Assembly (NCBI RefSeq): GCF_000455345.1 | Contig: NZ_HG315690.1 | Span: 2,766,339-2,830,338 of the forward strand | Source: Halopiger goleimassiliensis | GTDB lineage: Archaea > Halobacteriota > Halobacteria > Halobacteriales > Natrialbaceae | Direction of reading: 5' to 3' | DNA: 64,000 nucleotides | In this document: positions 1-8,506 of the stretch, one piece after another | Position numbering within the stretch: the stretch's first letter is position 1 | Layout of the letters: each line of letters begins with the position of its first letter | The notes under the pieces: generated by a model | The model's input: the letters and a program-made list of their open reading frames with translations, nothing else | The model's database searches: none | Told to the model about the DNA's origin: nothing | Made by a program: the position numbers and the translations under genes

Positions 1-461
1 ATGACCGGGTCACCAGAGGCTTCCTCGTGATCCTGCGTGAGGTCCTCGACGAGGACGCCGTCGAACCGATCGCGCAGTTGATCGACGATCTCGGCGATGT
101 CCTCGAGTTCGAGGGTCCGGAACGACAGCAACAACGCGCCGTCCTGAGCGCGGACGGACGTCACCGGCGTTCCGGTCTCCTCGACGACCTCACACGCACA
201 GTTCGAACTGGTCTCGCGTTCGAACCGGTAGACTGCTTCCCGTTCGTTTGACTGTACCGGGACCATCTCGTGGTCGTCAGAGACCACGCTGTCGTCGACG
301 GTCGCGTCGGCCTCGACGCCGAACTCCTCGACGACCGTGCCGTTTTCCCCCGCCCGGGTACGACTCACCGAGTCGATCGGGTCGTCGGTGGTGGCCGAGA
401 TCTCCGCGACCGGACACGTCGCCGGCTCGTCGACCACGACTGTTGCACGAAAGCCTGACAT
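1..461 (-). CDS. HTH-10 (bacterio-opsin activator-like) regulator, partial
   Basis: The gene starts at an ATG (459-461) and runs off the left edge, so 153 codons of the N-terminal part are visible and the C-terminal helix-turn-helix would lie outside. The visible part begins MSGFRATVVVDEPATCPVAE and contains a mixed alpha/beta domain with a CAC motif near residue 95 and a stretch LSFRTLELEDIAEIV. This is the usual N-terminal sensor half of haloarchaeal Bat-like regulators, which pair such a domain with an HTH-10 DNA-binding domain. The family assignment rests on recalled similarity of the N-terminal domain, because the DNA-binding part is not in the window. It is transcribed away from the ABC operon that follows. 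Confidence 0.65.
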   Translation of the reverse strand, partial: MSGFRATVVVDEPATCPVAEISATTDDPIDSVSRTRAGENGTVVEEFGVEADATVDDSVVSDDHEMVPVQSNEREAVYRFERETSSNCACEVVEETGTPVTSVRAQDGALLLSFRTLELEDIAEIVDQLRDRFDGVLVEDLTQDHEEASGDPV

Positions 462-1095
462 ACTCGAGTCTATCCGTGCCGGTACCATAACCGCCACAGG
501 AATTCCCGCCCGGTGAAAATACCCACCGAACGCGGGGCGAACGTGTTCGACCCGCTATTCGTCCCCTCCCCAGTCGCGACTCGTCCGTACCCCGGTCGAC
601 CGCTGCAACGCGTCTCGGCCTCGCGTCGCTCGCCGAGGAGTTCCTGAATCTCCGTACAGCCGGCCTATCGAGGGCGTCCGAGCGGTGTTCGTCGTCGCGG
701 TCGTCGCCGTCCTTCCGTCGGTCGCTTCGACCCTCGTCGTCGCTCCTGCCGTGGCACGGTCGAACTGGTGTACCCGCGCGGTTCAGCGGTTGGGGCTCCC
801 GATTCGTGCCGTCGTACTCGCTGCGATCTTGCTCGTGCGTGATGCCGACCGACCCTCTGGGATCACGCTACGCCCGTGCTTCGGATCGAGCGTTCCGTCA
901 CCGAACGCAGTACGCCCTGGCTCTGCCAGGGGAGTTTTAATAAACCACATTCAGAAATAAGAATATTTATTAATACTGTGTTCGCCTCTATTAACTGTGG
1001 GAGACCTACCAGCACAGGTGGTACCTGATCAGCACGAGACGACGGAATGATCGTAACAACTAACAAGTGAGATTTAATTAACTAAATTGAGATTG
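462..1095. other. Intergenic region, no convincing gene
   Basis: This 634-base gap lies between the divergent regulator and the ABC operon. The only open frame of any length (685-960, plus strand) has a compositionally odd product and overlaps a terminator-like hairpin, so I do not call it. From about 935 to 1090 the sequence turns AT-rich, in sharp contrast to its surroundings. It holds TATA-like stretches (around 968-977 and 1072-1080) that could serve the ABC operon. Confidence 0.6.
915..938 (+). terminator. Hairpin followed by T-run
   Basis: CCCTGGC and GCCAGGG form a perfect 7 bp stem around a TCT loop, followed within four bases by TTTT. On the plus strand this resembles an intrinsic terminator, but no convincing plus-strand gene lies upstream. 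It may end an unrecognised transcript or act at the DNA level. Confidence 0.35.
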
Positions 1096-2667
1096 ATGGA
1101 CGAGACGAACGGAGACCACACTAGACCAGCCCCCACGAGACGACGACTGCTCGCCGGTCTCGCCGGCGGAAGCGTCGTCGGAATCGCCGGGTGCGCGGAC
1201 GGTGCGTCCGACCACACTGGCGAGAAAACCATTACGATCGTTCCGCCGTTGAACCCGGCCGACAGCACCGATCGATGGGACCGGTGGGGCGGCATGACCC
1301 CCTACTGGACCCGCGTCGTCGAACCCCTCGTCTGGGGAACCGAGGAGATGCAACCGAAGCCGTGGCTCGCCACCGACTGGGAACCGACCGGCGATACGAC
1401 GTGGGTGTTCGAACTCCGCGAAGGCGTACGGTTCCACAACGGCGAAGAGCTGACCTCCGACGACGTCGTCCACTCCTACGAAAACGACATCCTCGAGCGC
1501 TACGGCGACTTCGTCTACGGCTGGCTCCACCTCGAGCCGGGAAGCGTCGAGAAGATCGACGAGTACACCGTCGAGTTTACGACCACCGACCCGTTTCCGG
1601 ACTTCCCCGGAACGATCGGCCACAACATGCTCGATATTCACCCACCGTCGGCCGATCCGTGGAACGGCGACGTCGTCGGAACCGGCCCGTTCACGCTCGA
1701 GCAAGTCGAGAACGGGCAGTACGTCGAACTCGGGACGCACGACGAGTACTGGGGAGGCGACGTCGAACCAGACGGGCTCACGTTCCGTGCAGCCGAGGAC
1801 GAAACCACGCGGACGAACCTGCTCGAGTCCGGCGACGCCGACGTGGTGTTCGAGCCGGCGAAACCGCGTCTGGGATCCCTGCGAGAACGCGACGAGTATA
1901 CCGTCGCGACCCAGCAGTCGTCGGGATCGACGTTCGTCTCGTGCAACCTGTACAGGGAGCCGACCGACGACGCGGACCTCCGGCGAGCGCTCAACTACGC
2001 GGTGTCCCAGTCCGAGATCGTCGACGAGGTCCTGAACGGACTCGGAAAACCGGCGAGAGGTCCCATCTCCACGGTCATCGACTGGGCGGCGTACGACGAC
2101 CTGCCGGCGTACGAGCGCGATCACGGGACGGCACGTGACCTCGTTGCCGACTCGTCGTACGACGGCGAGGAGCTGACGTGTCTCGTGCGAAACGACCGAG
2201 ACGACGACGACCTCATCGCGCAGGTCCTCCAGTCGGAGTTCGCGGCGGTCGGCGTCGATCTCGACATCGACGTACTCGAGCGTGCCGCCTACCAGGACCG
2301 GACCGGCCGCGGCGAGTTCCACCTCGCGGTCGACGGGACCCAATCGAACAGCCCCGGGGCCGACTATCTCATGTGGGAGAACTTCCACTCCCGCGGAATC
2401 GACAACGTCGATCGGTACGAATCCGATGGGACGGGGCTGTTCAATCTCGGCGGCGAGGTCGACGACCGCATCGAGACCGGGTTCCAGTCGTACGATCCCG
2501 AGCAGCGACGCGAGGCCTACCTCGAGGCCCAGCGGCGGATCGTCGAGGAAGCCGTGGTCATTCCGATCGCCTATCGCGAGTACGCCGTCGCGATGGACGC
2601 GGACCTCGAGGGGATCGATCTGCACCCCATCGACAGGCTGCTCGAGTGGCGAACGCTCAGCCGATAA
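1096..2667 (+). CDS. ABC transporter substrate-binding lipoprotein (SBP_bac_5 family)
   Basis: This 523-residue extracellular binding protein is of the dipeptide/oligopeptide/nickel type and would deliver substrate to the permeases encoded next. The N-terminus carries a twin arginine (TRRRLLAGLAGG) and the lipobox GIAGC near residue 33, so the protein is probably Tat-exported and lipid-anchored. The mature part has the family landmarks: WVFELREGVRFHNGEELTSDDV near residue 110 and a C-terminal half with ALNYAVSQSEIVDEVL. The ATG at 1096 was chosen over the in-frame TTG at 1087 because it directly precedes the signal peptide. It is the first gene of a five-gene plus-strand cluster, with the next start 9 bases downstream. 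The true substrate (peptide, nickel complex or other) cannot be read from sequence. Confidence 0.9.
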   Translation: MDETNGDHTRPAPTRRRLLAGLAGGSVVGIAGCADGASDHTGEKTITIVPPLNPADSTDRWDRWGGMTPYWTRVVEPLVWGTEEMQPKPWLATDWEPTGDTTWVFELREGVRFHNGEELTSDDVVHSYENDILERYGDFVYGWLHLEPGSVEKIDEYTVEFTTTDPFPDFPGTIGHNMLDIHPPSADPWNGDVVGTGPFTLEQVENGQYVELGTHDEYWGGDVEPDGLTFRAAEDETTRTNLLESGDADVVFEPAKPRLGSLRERDEYTVATQQSSGSTFVSCNLYREPTDDADLRRALNYAVSQSEIVDEVLNGLGKPARGPISTVIDWAAYDDLPAYERDHGTARDLVADSSYDGEELTCLVRNDRDDDDLIAQVLQSEFAAVGVDLDIDVLERAAYQDRTGRGEFHLAVDGTQSNSPGADYLMWENFHSRGIDNVDRYESDGTGLFNLGGEVDDRIETGFQSYDPEQRREAYLEAQRRIVEEAVVIPIAYREYAVAMDADLEGIDLHPIDRLLEWRTLSR

Positions 2668-2676
2668 CCCCAGGTC

Positions 2677-3621
2677 ATGCGAGCGTACCTCACCTACCGG
2701 TTCGGAACGTCGGCCATCGTCATGGTCGGCGTTTCGCTCGTGACGTACGGAATGATCTTTCTGACCCCGGGGAACCCGGCCAGGGTCATCCTTTCCGAAC
2801 GGCTGGGTCGCCCCCCATCACAGGCCGAAATCGAGGCCTTCGAAGCCGAGCACGGCCTCAACGATCCCTTCCTCGTCCAGTACGGCCGCTGGCTCGCGGA
2901 CGTGCTTCGTGGTGATCTGGGCACCTCCTACTACGCGGATACCCAGGTATCGGCGATGATCGTCGACGCGTTGCCCGTGACGATCGAACTCGCAGTGGCG
3001 TCGACGATCGTCGCACTCGCGATCGCCGTCCCCACGGGGGTGATCAGTGCGGTCCACCGGGGAACCAAAGTAGACGTGGTCTGTCAGGTGGGCTCGCTGA
3101 TCGGCGTCGCGATGCCGAACTTCTGGCTCGCGTATCTGCTCATCCTCGCGTTCCCGCTGACGCTTGGGATCCTCCCCGTCGCGGGTGCCGGACGGCCGAG
3201 CCAACTCGTCTTGCCCGCGGTAACGCTGGGAACCGGGATGGCGGCGGTGTTGACCCGGCTGATTCGCGCCTCGATGCTCGAGGTACTCGACGAGGCCTAC
3301 GTCGACACCGCCCGATCGAAGGGGCTTCGCGGACGAATCGTCCGCTACAAACACGCCCTGCGAAACGCGCTCGTACCCGTGCTTACGATCATCGGACTCC
3401 AGTTCGGCTCGCTGCTCAACGGGGCAGTCGTCGTCGAGGTCGTCTTTCAACGCCCCGGTCTCGGTACGCTACTCGTCGACGCGGTTTTCAACCGTGATTA
3501 TCCCGTCATCCAGGGAATCGCGCTGATTACGGCAGGGGTGTTCGTCGTGACGAACCTGCTCGTCGATCTCGGCTACCGCTATCTCGACCCGCGGGTCTCG
3601 CTGGGAGGTGAGACGGCGTGA
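2677..3621 (+). CDS. dppB: ABC transporter permease, DppB/OppB type
   Basis: This 314-residue inner-membrane permease would form one half of the channel of the peptide/nickel-type importer. It starts with the family pattern MRAYLTYRFGTSAIVMVGVS, followed by an extracellular loop with AEHGLNDPFLVQYGRWL and about six membrane segments. The ATPase-contact (EAA) loop is seen as DTARSKGLRGRIVRYKHALRN near residue 210. Its TGA overlaps the GTG start of the next gene, which implies translational coupling. Confidence 0.93.
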   Translation: MRAYLTYRFGTSAIVMVGVSLVTYGMIFLTPGNPARVILSERLGRPPSQAEIEAFEAEHGLNDPFLVQYGRWLADVLRGDLGTSYYADTQVSAMIVDALPVTIELAVASTIVALAIAVPTGVISAVHRGTKVDVVCQVGSLIGVAMPNFWLAYLLILAFPLTLGILPVAGAGRPSQLVLPAVTLGTGMAAVLTRLIRASMLEVLDEAYVDTARSKGLRGRIVRYKHALRNALVPVLTIIGLQFGSLLNGAVVVEVVFQRPGLGTLLVDAVFNRDYPVIQGIALITAGVFVVTNLLVDLGYRYLDPRVSLGGETA

Positions 3622-4541
3622 CCGGACCCGACGAATCGATCGGAACCGACCGTACACCTGGTCGGGTCCCGTCTCTCGTTCGGTCGCTCCGTACGTCACG
3701 CCGCGTTCGCACGTTGCTCTCGAGTCCGCTCACCCTGGCCGGGATGGCGATCGTCACCGCTCTCCTGGCCGTCGCAGCGATCGGCCCGACCGTCGTCCCG
3801 CACGATCCGACGACACAGGACCTGGCCAACAGCTTACAGCCACCGTCGACCGCCCACCCGTTAGGAACCGACGAACTTGGCCGTGACGTCCTCGCGCGAC
3901 TCGTGTACGGCGCACGTATTTCGCTCGGGATCGCCGTCGCAGTGACCGCGGTCCGTCTGGTGCTGGGGACGACGATCGGACTGCTTGCCGGCTACGTCGG
4001 CGGCCGAGTCGACGAGGCGTTGATGCGATTGGTCGACGTCCAACTGGCGTTTCCCGGGCTCGTCCTCGCGCTCGTCATCGCAGGCATCCTCGGACCGAGC
4101 CTGCGAAACGTCCTGATCGCACTCGCGGTCGTCGGCTGGGGCTCGTACGCCCGTCTCGTCCGCGGGAGCGTCCTCTCGACGAAAGAACGGGAGTTCGTCC
4201 GCGCGGCGCGGTTGCTGGGAGCCTCGCGAACGCAGATCGTGACCAGACACCTGCTGCCAAACGTCGTCAGCCCCGTCGTCGTGCTGGCGACGCTGAATCT
4301 GGGAACCGTCGTCCTCGCGACGGCCGGACTCTCGTTCATCGGCCTGGGCGCACAGCCGCCCACGCCGGAGTGGGGAACGATGCTCTCCGACGGGCGACAC
4401 TACCTCAGAGACGCCTGGTGGATCGCGAACGCCCCCGGGGTCGCGATCATGCTGACCGTCCTCGGGTTCAACCTGCTGGGCGACGGCCTCCGGGACGTGC
4501 TCGATCCGAACCACGAAACGACCCTCGAGAAACCGACCTGA
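3618..4541 (+). CDS. dppC: ABC transporter permease, DppC/OppC type
   Basis: This 307-residue protein is the second permease of the importer. An N-terminal cytoplasmic stretch of about 35 residues precedes the first membrane helix. The periplasmic-type loop HPLGTDELGRDVLARLVYGA near residue 75 is a DppC signature, and the EAA loop RAARLLGASRTQIVTRHLLP lies near residue 195. It begins with GTG inside the dppB stop region (GTGA overlap), and the ATPase gene follows after 2 bases. Confidence 0.93.
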   Translation: MTGPDESIGTDRTPGRVPSLVRSLRTSRRVRTLLSSPLTLAGMAIVTALLAVAAIGPTVVPHDPTTQDLANSLQPPSTAHPLGTDELGRDVLARLVYGARISLGIAVAVTAVRLVLGTTIGLLAGYVGGRVDEALMRLVDVQLAFPGLVLALVIAGILGPSLRNVLIALAVVGWGSYARLVRGSVLSTKEREFVRAARLLGASRTQIVTRHLLPNVVSPVVVLATLNLGTVVLATAGLSFIGLGAQPPTPEWGTMLSDGRHYLRDAWWIANAPGVAIMLTVLGFNLLGDGLRDVLDPNHETTLEKPT

Positions 4542-4543
4542 CC

Positions 4544-6742
4544 ATGAGCGAGATACTAACCGTCGAGAACCTACACACGCAGTTCGACACGGCCGACGGT
4601 ACCGTTCGTGCAGTCGACGGCGCGTCGTTTTCCGTCGAGAGGGGTGAGGTCGTCGGTATCGTCGGCGAGAGCGGCTCCGGCAAGTCCGTAACCGCCAGAT
4701 CGATCGTCGGCCTCCACGACCCCGGCGAGATCGTCGCCGGATCGATCGTCGTCGACGGCGTCGACGTGACCGACGCGACCGACGCGCAACTCCGTCGACT
4801 CCGGGGGAACACCGTTTCGATGGCGTTTCAGGACCCCACCGAGACGCTCAATCCCGTCTTCGACGTCGGCGAGCAGATCGCCGAAGCGATCCGGGTCCAC
4901 TGCGATACCAACTCGCAAGCGCTGCTCGATTACCTCCACGTGCCGCTTTTCAGCCGCCGATCGGCCTGGCGGGACGCACGCGAGCAGGCGATCGACCTCA
5001 TGAAACGGGTGGGAATCGCTTCGCCCGAAGACCGCGTCGACGCCTACCCGCACGAACTCTCCGGCGGGATGCGTCAGCGTGCGATGCTCGCCATCGCGCT
5101 CGCCTCGCAACCGGACCTCCTGCTCGCCGACGAACCGACGACTGCCCTCGACGCGACGACCCAGGCCCAACTGCTCGAGTTGCTCCGGGAGTTGACCGAC
5201 GAGCGCGACCTCGCCACCGTGTTGATCACCCACGATCTGGGCGTCGTCGCCGACGTCTGCGACCGCGTCGTCGTGATGTACGCCGGCGAGGTACTGGAGA
5301 CTGGACCGACCGATCGCATCCTCGAGGACCCGCGTCATCCCTACACCCGAGCGCTGCTCGCGTGTCTCACCCAGCGTGCCGACCCGAAATCGCGGGTGCC
5401 TGCCATCGAGGGGCGACCGCCGGAACTACACGCCAAACCGGACGGCTGCCCGTTCGCTCCGCGGTGTTCACACGCTACCGATCGCTGTCGGACCGGCGAC
5501 GTCCCCACCGTCGACCTCGAGAGCGGCACCGTCACGTGCGGCGAACCGATCGCCCTGGAGTCGGCCGACGCGCCGCCCCACTCGAGAGTAGCCGACGGCT
5601 CGAGAACGGCAACCTCGGGGACGGGATCGACCCCGTCGGAGACGACAGCCCCCGGTTCGCCGCTGGTCGACCTCTCGGGCGTCACCAAGCGATATACGCT
5701 CGACGACGGCCTGCTTGACGGGATTTTCGGCGAACGCCGGGAGCTGCCGGCGGTCGTCGACGTCGATCTCACGGTCCACGAGGGCGAAACCGTCGGTCTC
5801 GTCGGCGAGAGCGGCTCCGGCAAGTCCACCGTCGCCGACCTCGTCACCGGGCTCGAGGCTCCGACGGACGGTGAGGTCCGCTTCGACGGGACCCCGGTGG
5901 GGACGGCACGCGACCGCTCCGCGGACCAACTGGCCGACGTCGGCGTGGTCTTCCAGAATCCCCGGTCGAGTTTCAACCCGCGTCGGACGGTCGAGCGGGC
6001 GATCGCGGAGCCGTTGCGCCAGCAGGGGTGGTCGCGCGAGCGTCGCCGGGAGCGGGTCGCGGACCTGCTCGACCGCGTCGGCCTCTCGGAGACCCACGCG
6101 TCGCGGTATCCCCACGAACTCTCCGGCGGCCAGATACAGCGAGCCGCGATCGCTCGAGCGATCGCACCGAATCCGCGGCTGCTGGTCCTCGACGAACCGG
6201 TGTCGGCGCTCGACGCCTCCGTCACGGCCCGGATTCTCAACCTGCTGCTCGACCTGCAGGCGGACCTCGAGTTGACCTACCTGCTCATCTCTCACGACCT
6301 CGACGTCGTCGCCCACGTCGCCGACCGGATCGCCGTGATGTACCTCGGGACGGTGATGGAGGTCGGTCCAGCGGACCGGGTGCTCGACGACCCGACCCAT
6401 CCCTACACGCAGGCGTTGCTCGAGGCGATTCCGTCCGTCGATCCGGACGACGACCCCGCCGTCCCGCTCGAGGGGGACCTCCCCCAGTCGGTCGAGCCGC
6501 CGGCCGGGTGTCCGTTCCACACCCGGTGTCCGATCGCCGAACCACGATGTCGGACCGAGACGCCGACGTTCACGTCGATCGACGCGACGCGATCGCGCTG
6601 TCATTTCGCCGACGAGTTCAGCCGCGACAGCGGTAACGAGCACGAGGAACGGGGGACCGACCGCCAAAACGAGCACGAGGACCGGAGGACCGACCGCCGA
6701 ACCGACGAGGCGGTTCGCCCCGATCGCTCACGATCATCCTGA
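4544..6742 (+). CDS. Fused double ATP-binding protein (DppD-DppF type)
   Basis: This 732-residue protein carries both ATPase domains of the importer on one chain. Each half has a Walker A GESGSGKS (near residues 43 and 422), a signature motif (LSGGMRQRAMLA and LSGGQIQRAAIA), and the C-terminal Cys-rich oligopeptide/dipeptide transporter domain (GCPFAPRCSHA and GCPFHTRCPIA). These Cys-rich tails are known to bind an iron-sulfur cluster in some peptide ATPases. The start ATG at 4544 lies 2 bases after dppC; the frame is open further upstream, but that part overlaps dppC. The tail after residue 700 is a low-complexity Arg/Glu/Asp stretch. In most bacteria the two halves are separate genes. Confidence 0.93.
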   Translation: MSEILTVENLHTQFDTADGTVRAVDGASFSVERGEVVGIVGESGSGKSVTARSIVGLHDPGEIVAGSIVVDGVDVTDATDAQLRRLRGNTVSMAFQDPTETLNPVFDVGEQIAEAIRVHCDTNSQALLDYLHVPLFSRRSAWRDAREQAIDLMKRVGIASPEDRVDAYPHELSGGMRQRAMLAIALASQPDLLLADEPTTALDATTQAQLLELLRELTDERDLATVLITHDLGVVADVCDRVVVMYAGEVLETGPTDRILEDPRHPYTRALLACLTQRADPKSRVPAIEGRPPELHAKPDGCPFAPRCSHATDRCRTGDVPTVDLESGTVTCGEPIALESADAPPHSRVADGSRTATSGTGSTPSETTAPGSPLVDLSGVTKRYTLDDGLLDGIFGERRELPAVVDVDLTVHEGETVGLVGESGSGKSTVADLVTGLEAPTDGEVRFDGTPVGTARDRSADQLADVGVVFQNPRSSFNPRRTVERAIAEPLRQQGWSRERRRERVADLLDRVGLSETHASRYPHELSGGQIQRAAIARAIAPNPRLLVLDEPVSALDASVTARILNLLLDLQADLELTYLLISHDLDVVAHVADRIAVMYLGTVMEVGPADRVLDDPTHPYTQALLEAIPSVDPDDDPAVPLEGDLPQSVEPPAGCPFHTRCPIAEPRCRTETPTFTSIDATRSRCHFADEFSRDSGNEHEERGTDRQNEHEDRRTDRRTDEAVRPDRSRSS

Positions 6743-6760
6743 CTCACACCGACCACGAAC

Positions 6761-7531
6761 ATGACGAACTCGGACACGACTGACGCCGATACCACGACGC
6801 GAGCAACGACTGACAGGACGACGGATTCCGCGCGGACCGACGCGTTCGACGTCGCCGTCGTCGGTGCCGGGCCGGCCGGCTGTGCCGCCGGCGTCTTCTG
6901 TGCTCGGGCCGGCCTCGAGACGGTCGTCCTTTCGAACGGTCGCTCGACGCTCACCAAGTGTGCGTACGTCGAAAACTACCTCGGCTTTCCGGCGGGTATC
7001 GAGCCGCGAACGCTGCTCGATCTCGCCAGGGAACACGCCCGCGAGGCCGGCTGTGAGCTTCGAGCCGGGACCGTCGACACCGGGCGACGAACGGACGACG
7101 GGTTCGACCTGGTCGTCGACGGCGAATCGATCCCCGCCGACTTCGTCCTCGCCACCTCGTGGGCCGACAGCGACTACCTGCAGGATCTGGGCGTCTCGAC
7201 CGAACCCGAAGAACCGGGGCCGGTCGACGTCGTCCCGACCGACGCGGACGGCCGAACCGACGTCGGCGGCGTCTACGCCGCGGGCCGCATCACGAGCACC
7301 CACCACCAGGCTCTCGTCGCCGCGGGCGACGGTGCGCGCGTCGCACTGACGCTGATCAACGACGTCGTTCCGGACTTCTACAACGACTGGGTTGTACCCG
7401 AGGGGTACTACGAACAGTACGACCGCGAGGTCCCGGTCGGCGTCGAAGCGATCGGCCACGAGGAGCGACGTCGGCGGGCCGAACGCGGTCGTGAGCGACT
7501 GCGAGAGGTCCTCGATCGGGATCGGTCGTAA
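6761..7531 (+). CDS. Short FAD-dependent, thioredoxin-reductase-like flavoprotein
   Basis: This 256-residue protein has an N-terminal FAD-binding motif VAVVGAGPAGCAAGVFCARAG after a Thr/Asp-rich leader of about 25 residues. The stretch CAYVENYLGFPAGIEPRTLL matches the thioredoxin reductase fold, and a C-terminal GGVYAAGRI motif binds the FAD ribityl part. The redox CxxC pair and the NADPH-binding insert of true thioredoxin reductases are missing, so the donor and acceptor are unknown. It starts 18 bases after the ATPase gene, which suggests co-transcription with the importer. The C-terminal part is Arg/Glu-rich. A role in processing the imported compound is possible but is inference. Confidence 0.8.
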   Translation: MTNSDTTDADTTTRATTDRTTDSARTDAFDVAVVGAGPAGCAAGVFCARAGLETVVLSNGRSTLTKCAYVENYLGFPAGIEPRTLLDLAREHAREAGCELRAGTVDTGRRTDDGFDLVVDGESIPADFVLATSWADSDYLQDLGVSTEPEEPGPVDVVPTDADGRTDVGGVYAAGRITSTHHQALVAAGDGARVALTLINDVVPDFYNDWVVPEGYYEQYDREVPVGVEAIGHEERRRRAERGRERLREVLDRDRS

Positions 7532-7637
7532 GAGCCTCGCACGAGGCGATCGAAGCCCGTGGTCGCAGAATCCGTCTGCGCCGGCCTCGAGAGCGCGCCA
7601 CCGTCAGGACCGCACCGACCTCGAGCGAAACGGGTAA

Positions 7638-8000
7638 CTAGAACGACTGGCCGAGTTTCTCCCGACTGACGCGGACGCCGGTCGGCGTGATGATCATCTG
7701 GTCGTCGCCTTTCCGGACGATGTCGCCGTCGACCTCCTGGGCGACCTGTCGGAGTTCGTCGACGATGTGTTCGACGGTGCTGTCCTCGGTTCGGAGACGC
7801 GTGATGTCGGCGATGACGATGTCACCGTCGTAGACTGCCTCCTTGATGTCGATCGCGTCGGCCTGACTGTCGACCTCGGCGATGTGTACCTGCATGGCCG
7901 CGTCGGCCGTCCCCGTCGATACGTCGTCGAGATCCAGTTCGACGTAATCATCGGCGGACCGGGACTGGTCCCCGCCGATGATTCTGCTCATGAGTCCCAT
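7638..8000 (-). CDS. sepF: Archaeal cell division protein SepF
   Basis: The 120-residue product begins MGLMSRIIGG, the N-terminal amphipathic membrane-targeting segment of SepF, followed by an acidic linker. The core runs from residue 38 to 115 with VHIAEVDSQADAIDIKEAVY and DGDIVIADITRL. SepF anchors FtsZ to the membrane in archaea that lack FtsA and is essential in haloarchaea. The length fits the archaeal family. A TATA-like AACTATACTG on the minus strand lies about 25 bases upstream of the start, so the mRNA is probably leaderless. The gene converges on the flavoprotein gene. Confidence 0.93.
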   Translation of the reverse strand: MGLMSRIIGGDQSRSADDYVELDLDDVSTGTADAAMQVHIAEVDSQADAIDIKEAVYDGDIVIADITRLRTEDSTVEHIVDELRQVAQEVDGDIVRKGDDQMIITPTGVRVSREKLGQSF

Positions 8001-8144
8001 CGCCCGTATCCACTTGCGGAGTCAGTATAGTTCTTACGTCAGACACGACGCAGGTCGCTCGAGACCGTCGGATCCCTCGATCCGTTCTGTCGGCCGGGTG
8101 TTATCGCCCGCATGCGACCGAGTACCGACGGAAAACGTGTTCGG

Positions 8145-8310
8145 GTAAAAAAAGGGGGCCGGGTTCGGAGCCAACCACGGCTCGAAAACCGGATAACGGG
8201 GCTTCAAGACGCCCTTGTAACGGTTCAAGGGGCCGAATCGGCCAGCAGATTTAGGAGGGATGGGGAACCATCGATGACCTGGCGGGGATGTGGGGGTTCT
8301 CGTCACTAGC
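8145..8310 (-). ncRNA. Candidate structured RNA ending in a U-run
   Basis: Four adjacent inverted repeats fill this gap: 8159-8172 with 8179-8192 (core GAGCC/GGCTC), 8211-8217 with 8226-8232, GGCCG/CGGCC at 8231-8243, and GAACC/GGTTC at 8265-8299. On the minus strand the block ends in CCGGCCCCC followed by seven Ts (8147-8153), as expected for a terminated non-coding RNA. The open frame on the same strand (8034-8339) reads through the T-run and resembles no family I know. I could not match the sequence to RNase P, SRP or other known RNAs. The minus-strand sense is inferred only from the T-run, and I see no clear promoter. Confidence 0.45.
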
Positions 8311-8462
8311 CACACGCTGGCCCTGTATCCCACCGCCACACGGCCACACCACCTGACTGTACACCCATACGGTCACACCGGCTTCGCGCCGGTGTTCCGC
8401 TGGCGATCGTTCTCGAGCGTCGTCGCTCCACCAACGTTAAGGGACGAACACACCGAGAGGTA

Positions 8463-8501
8463 CGTATACCGACGGTATTCGCGTCCCTGACGCTTCGGAG
8501 G
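8463..8501 (+). promoter_or_regulatory. TATA-like box and Shine-Dalgarno of hyuA
   Basis: CGTATACC at 8463-8470 is a plausible TATA box. GGAGG at 8497-8501, 5 bases before the ATG, is a good ribosome binding site, so this mRNA should carry a leader, unlike many others in the window. Confidence 0.5.
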
Positions 8502-8506
8502 ATTCG

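Noticed and set aside
685-960. 91-residue open frame with a hydrophobic start on the plus strand
   Set aside because: It reads through the terminator-like hairpin and the AT-rich promoter region, has no good start context and resembles no family.
8034-8339. 101-residue frame on the minus strand
   Set aside because: It spans the hairpins, the T-run and the presumed sepF promoter. The residue pattern follows the stems, so it is better explained as RNA or non-coding.
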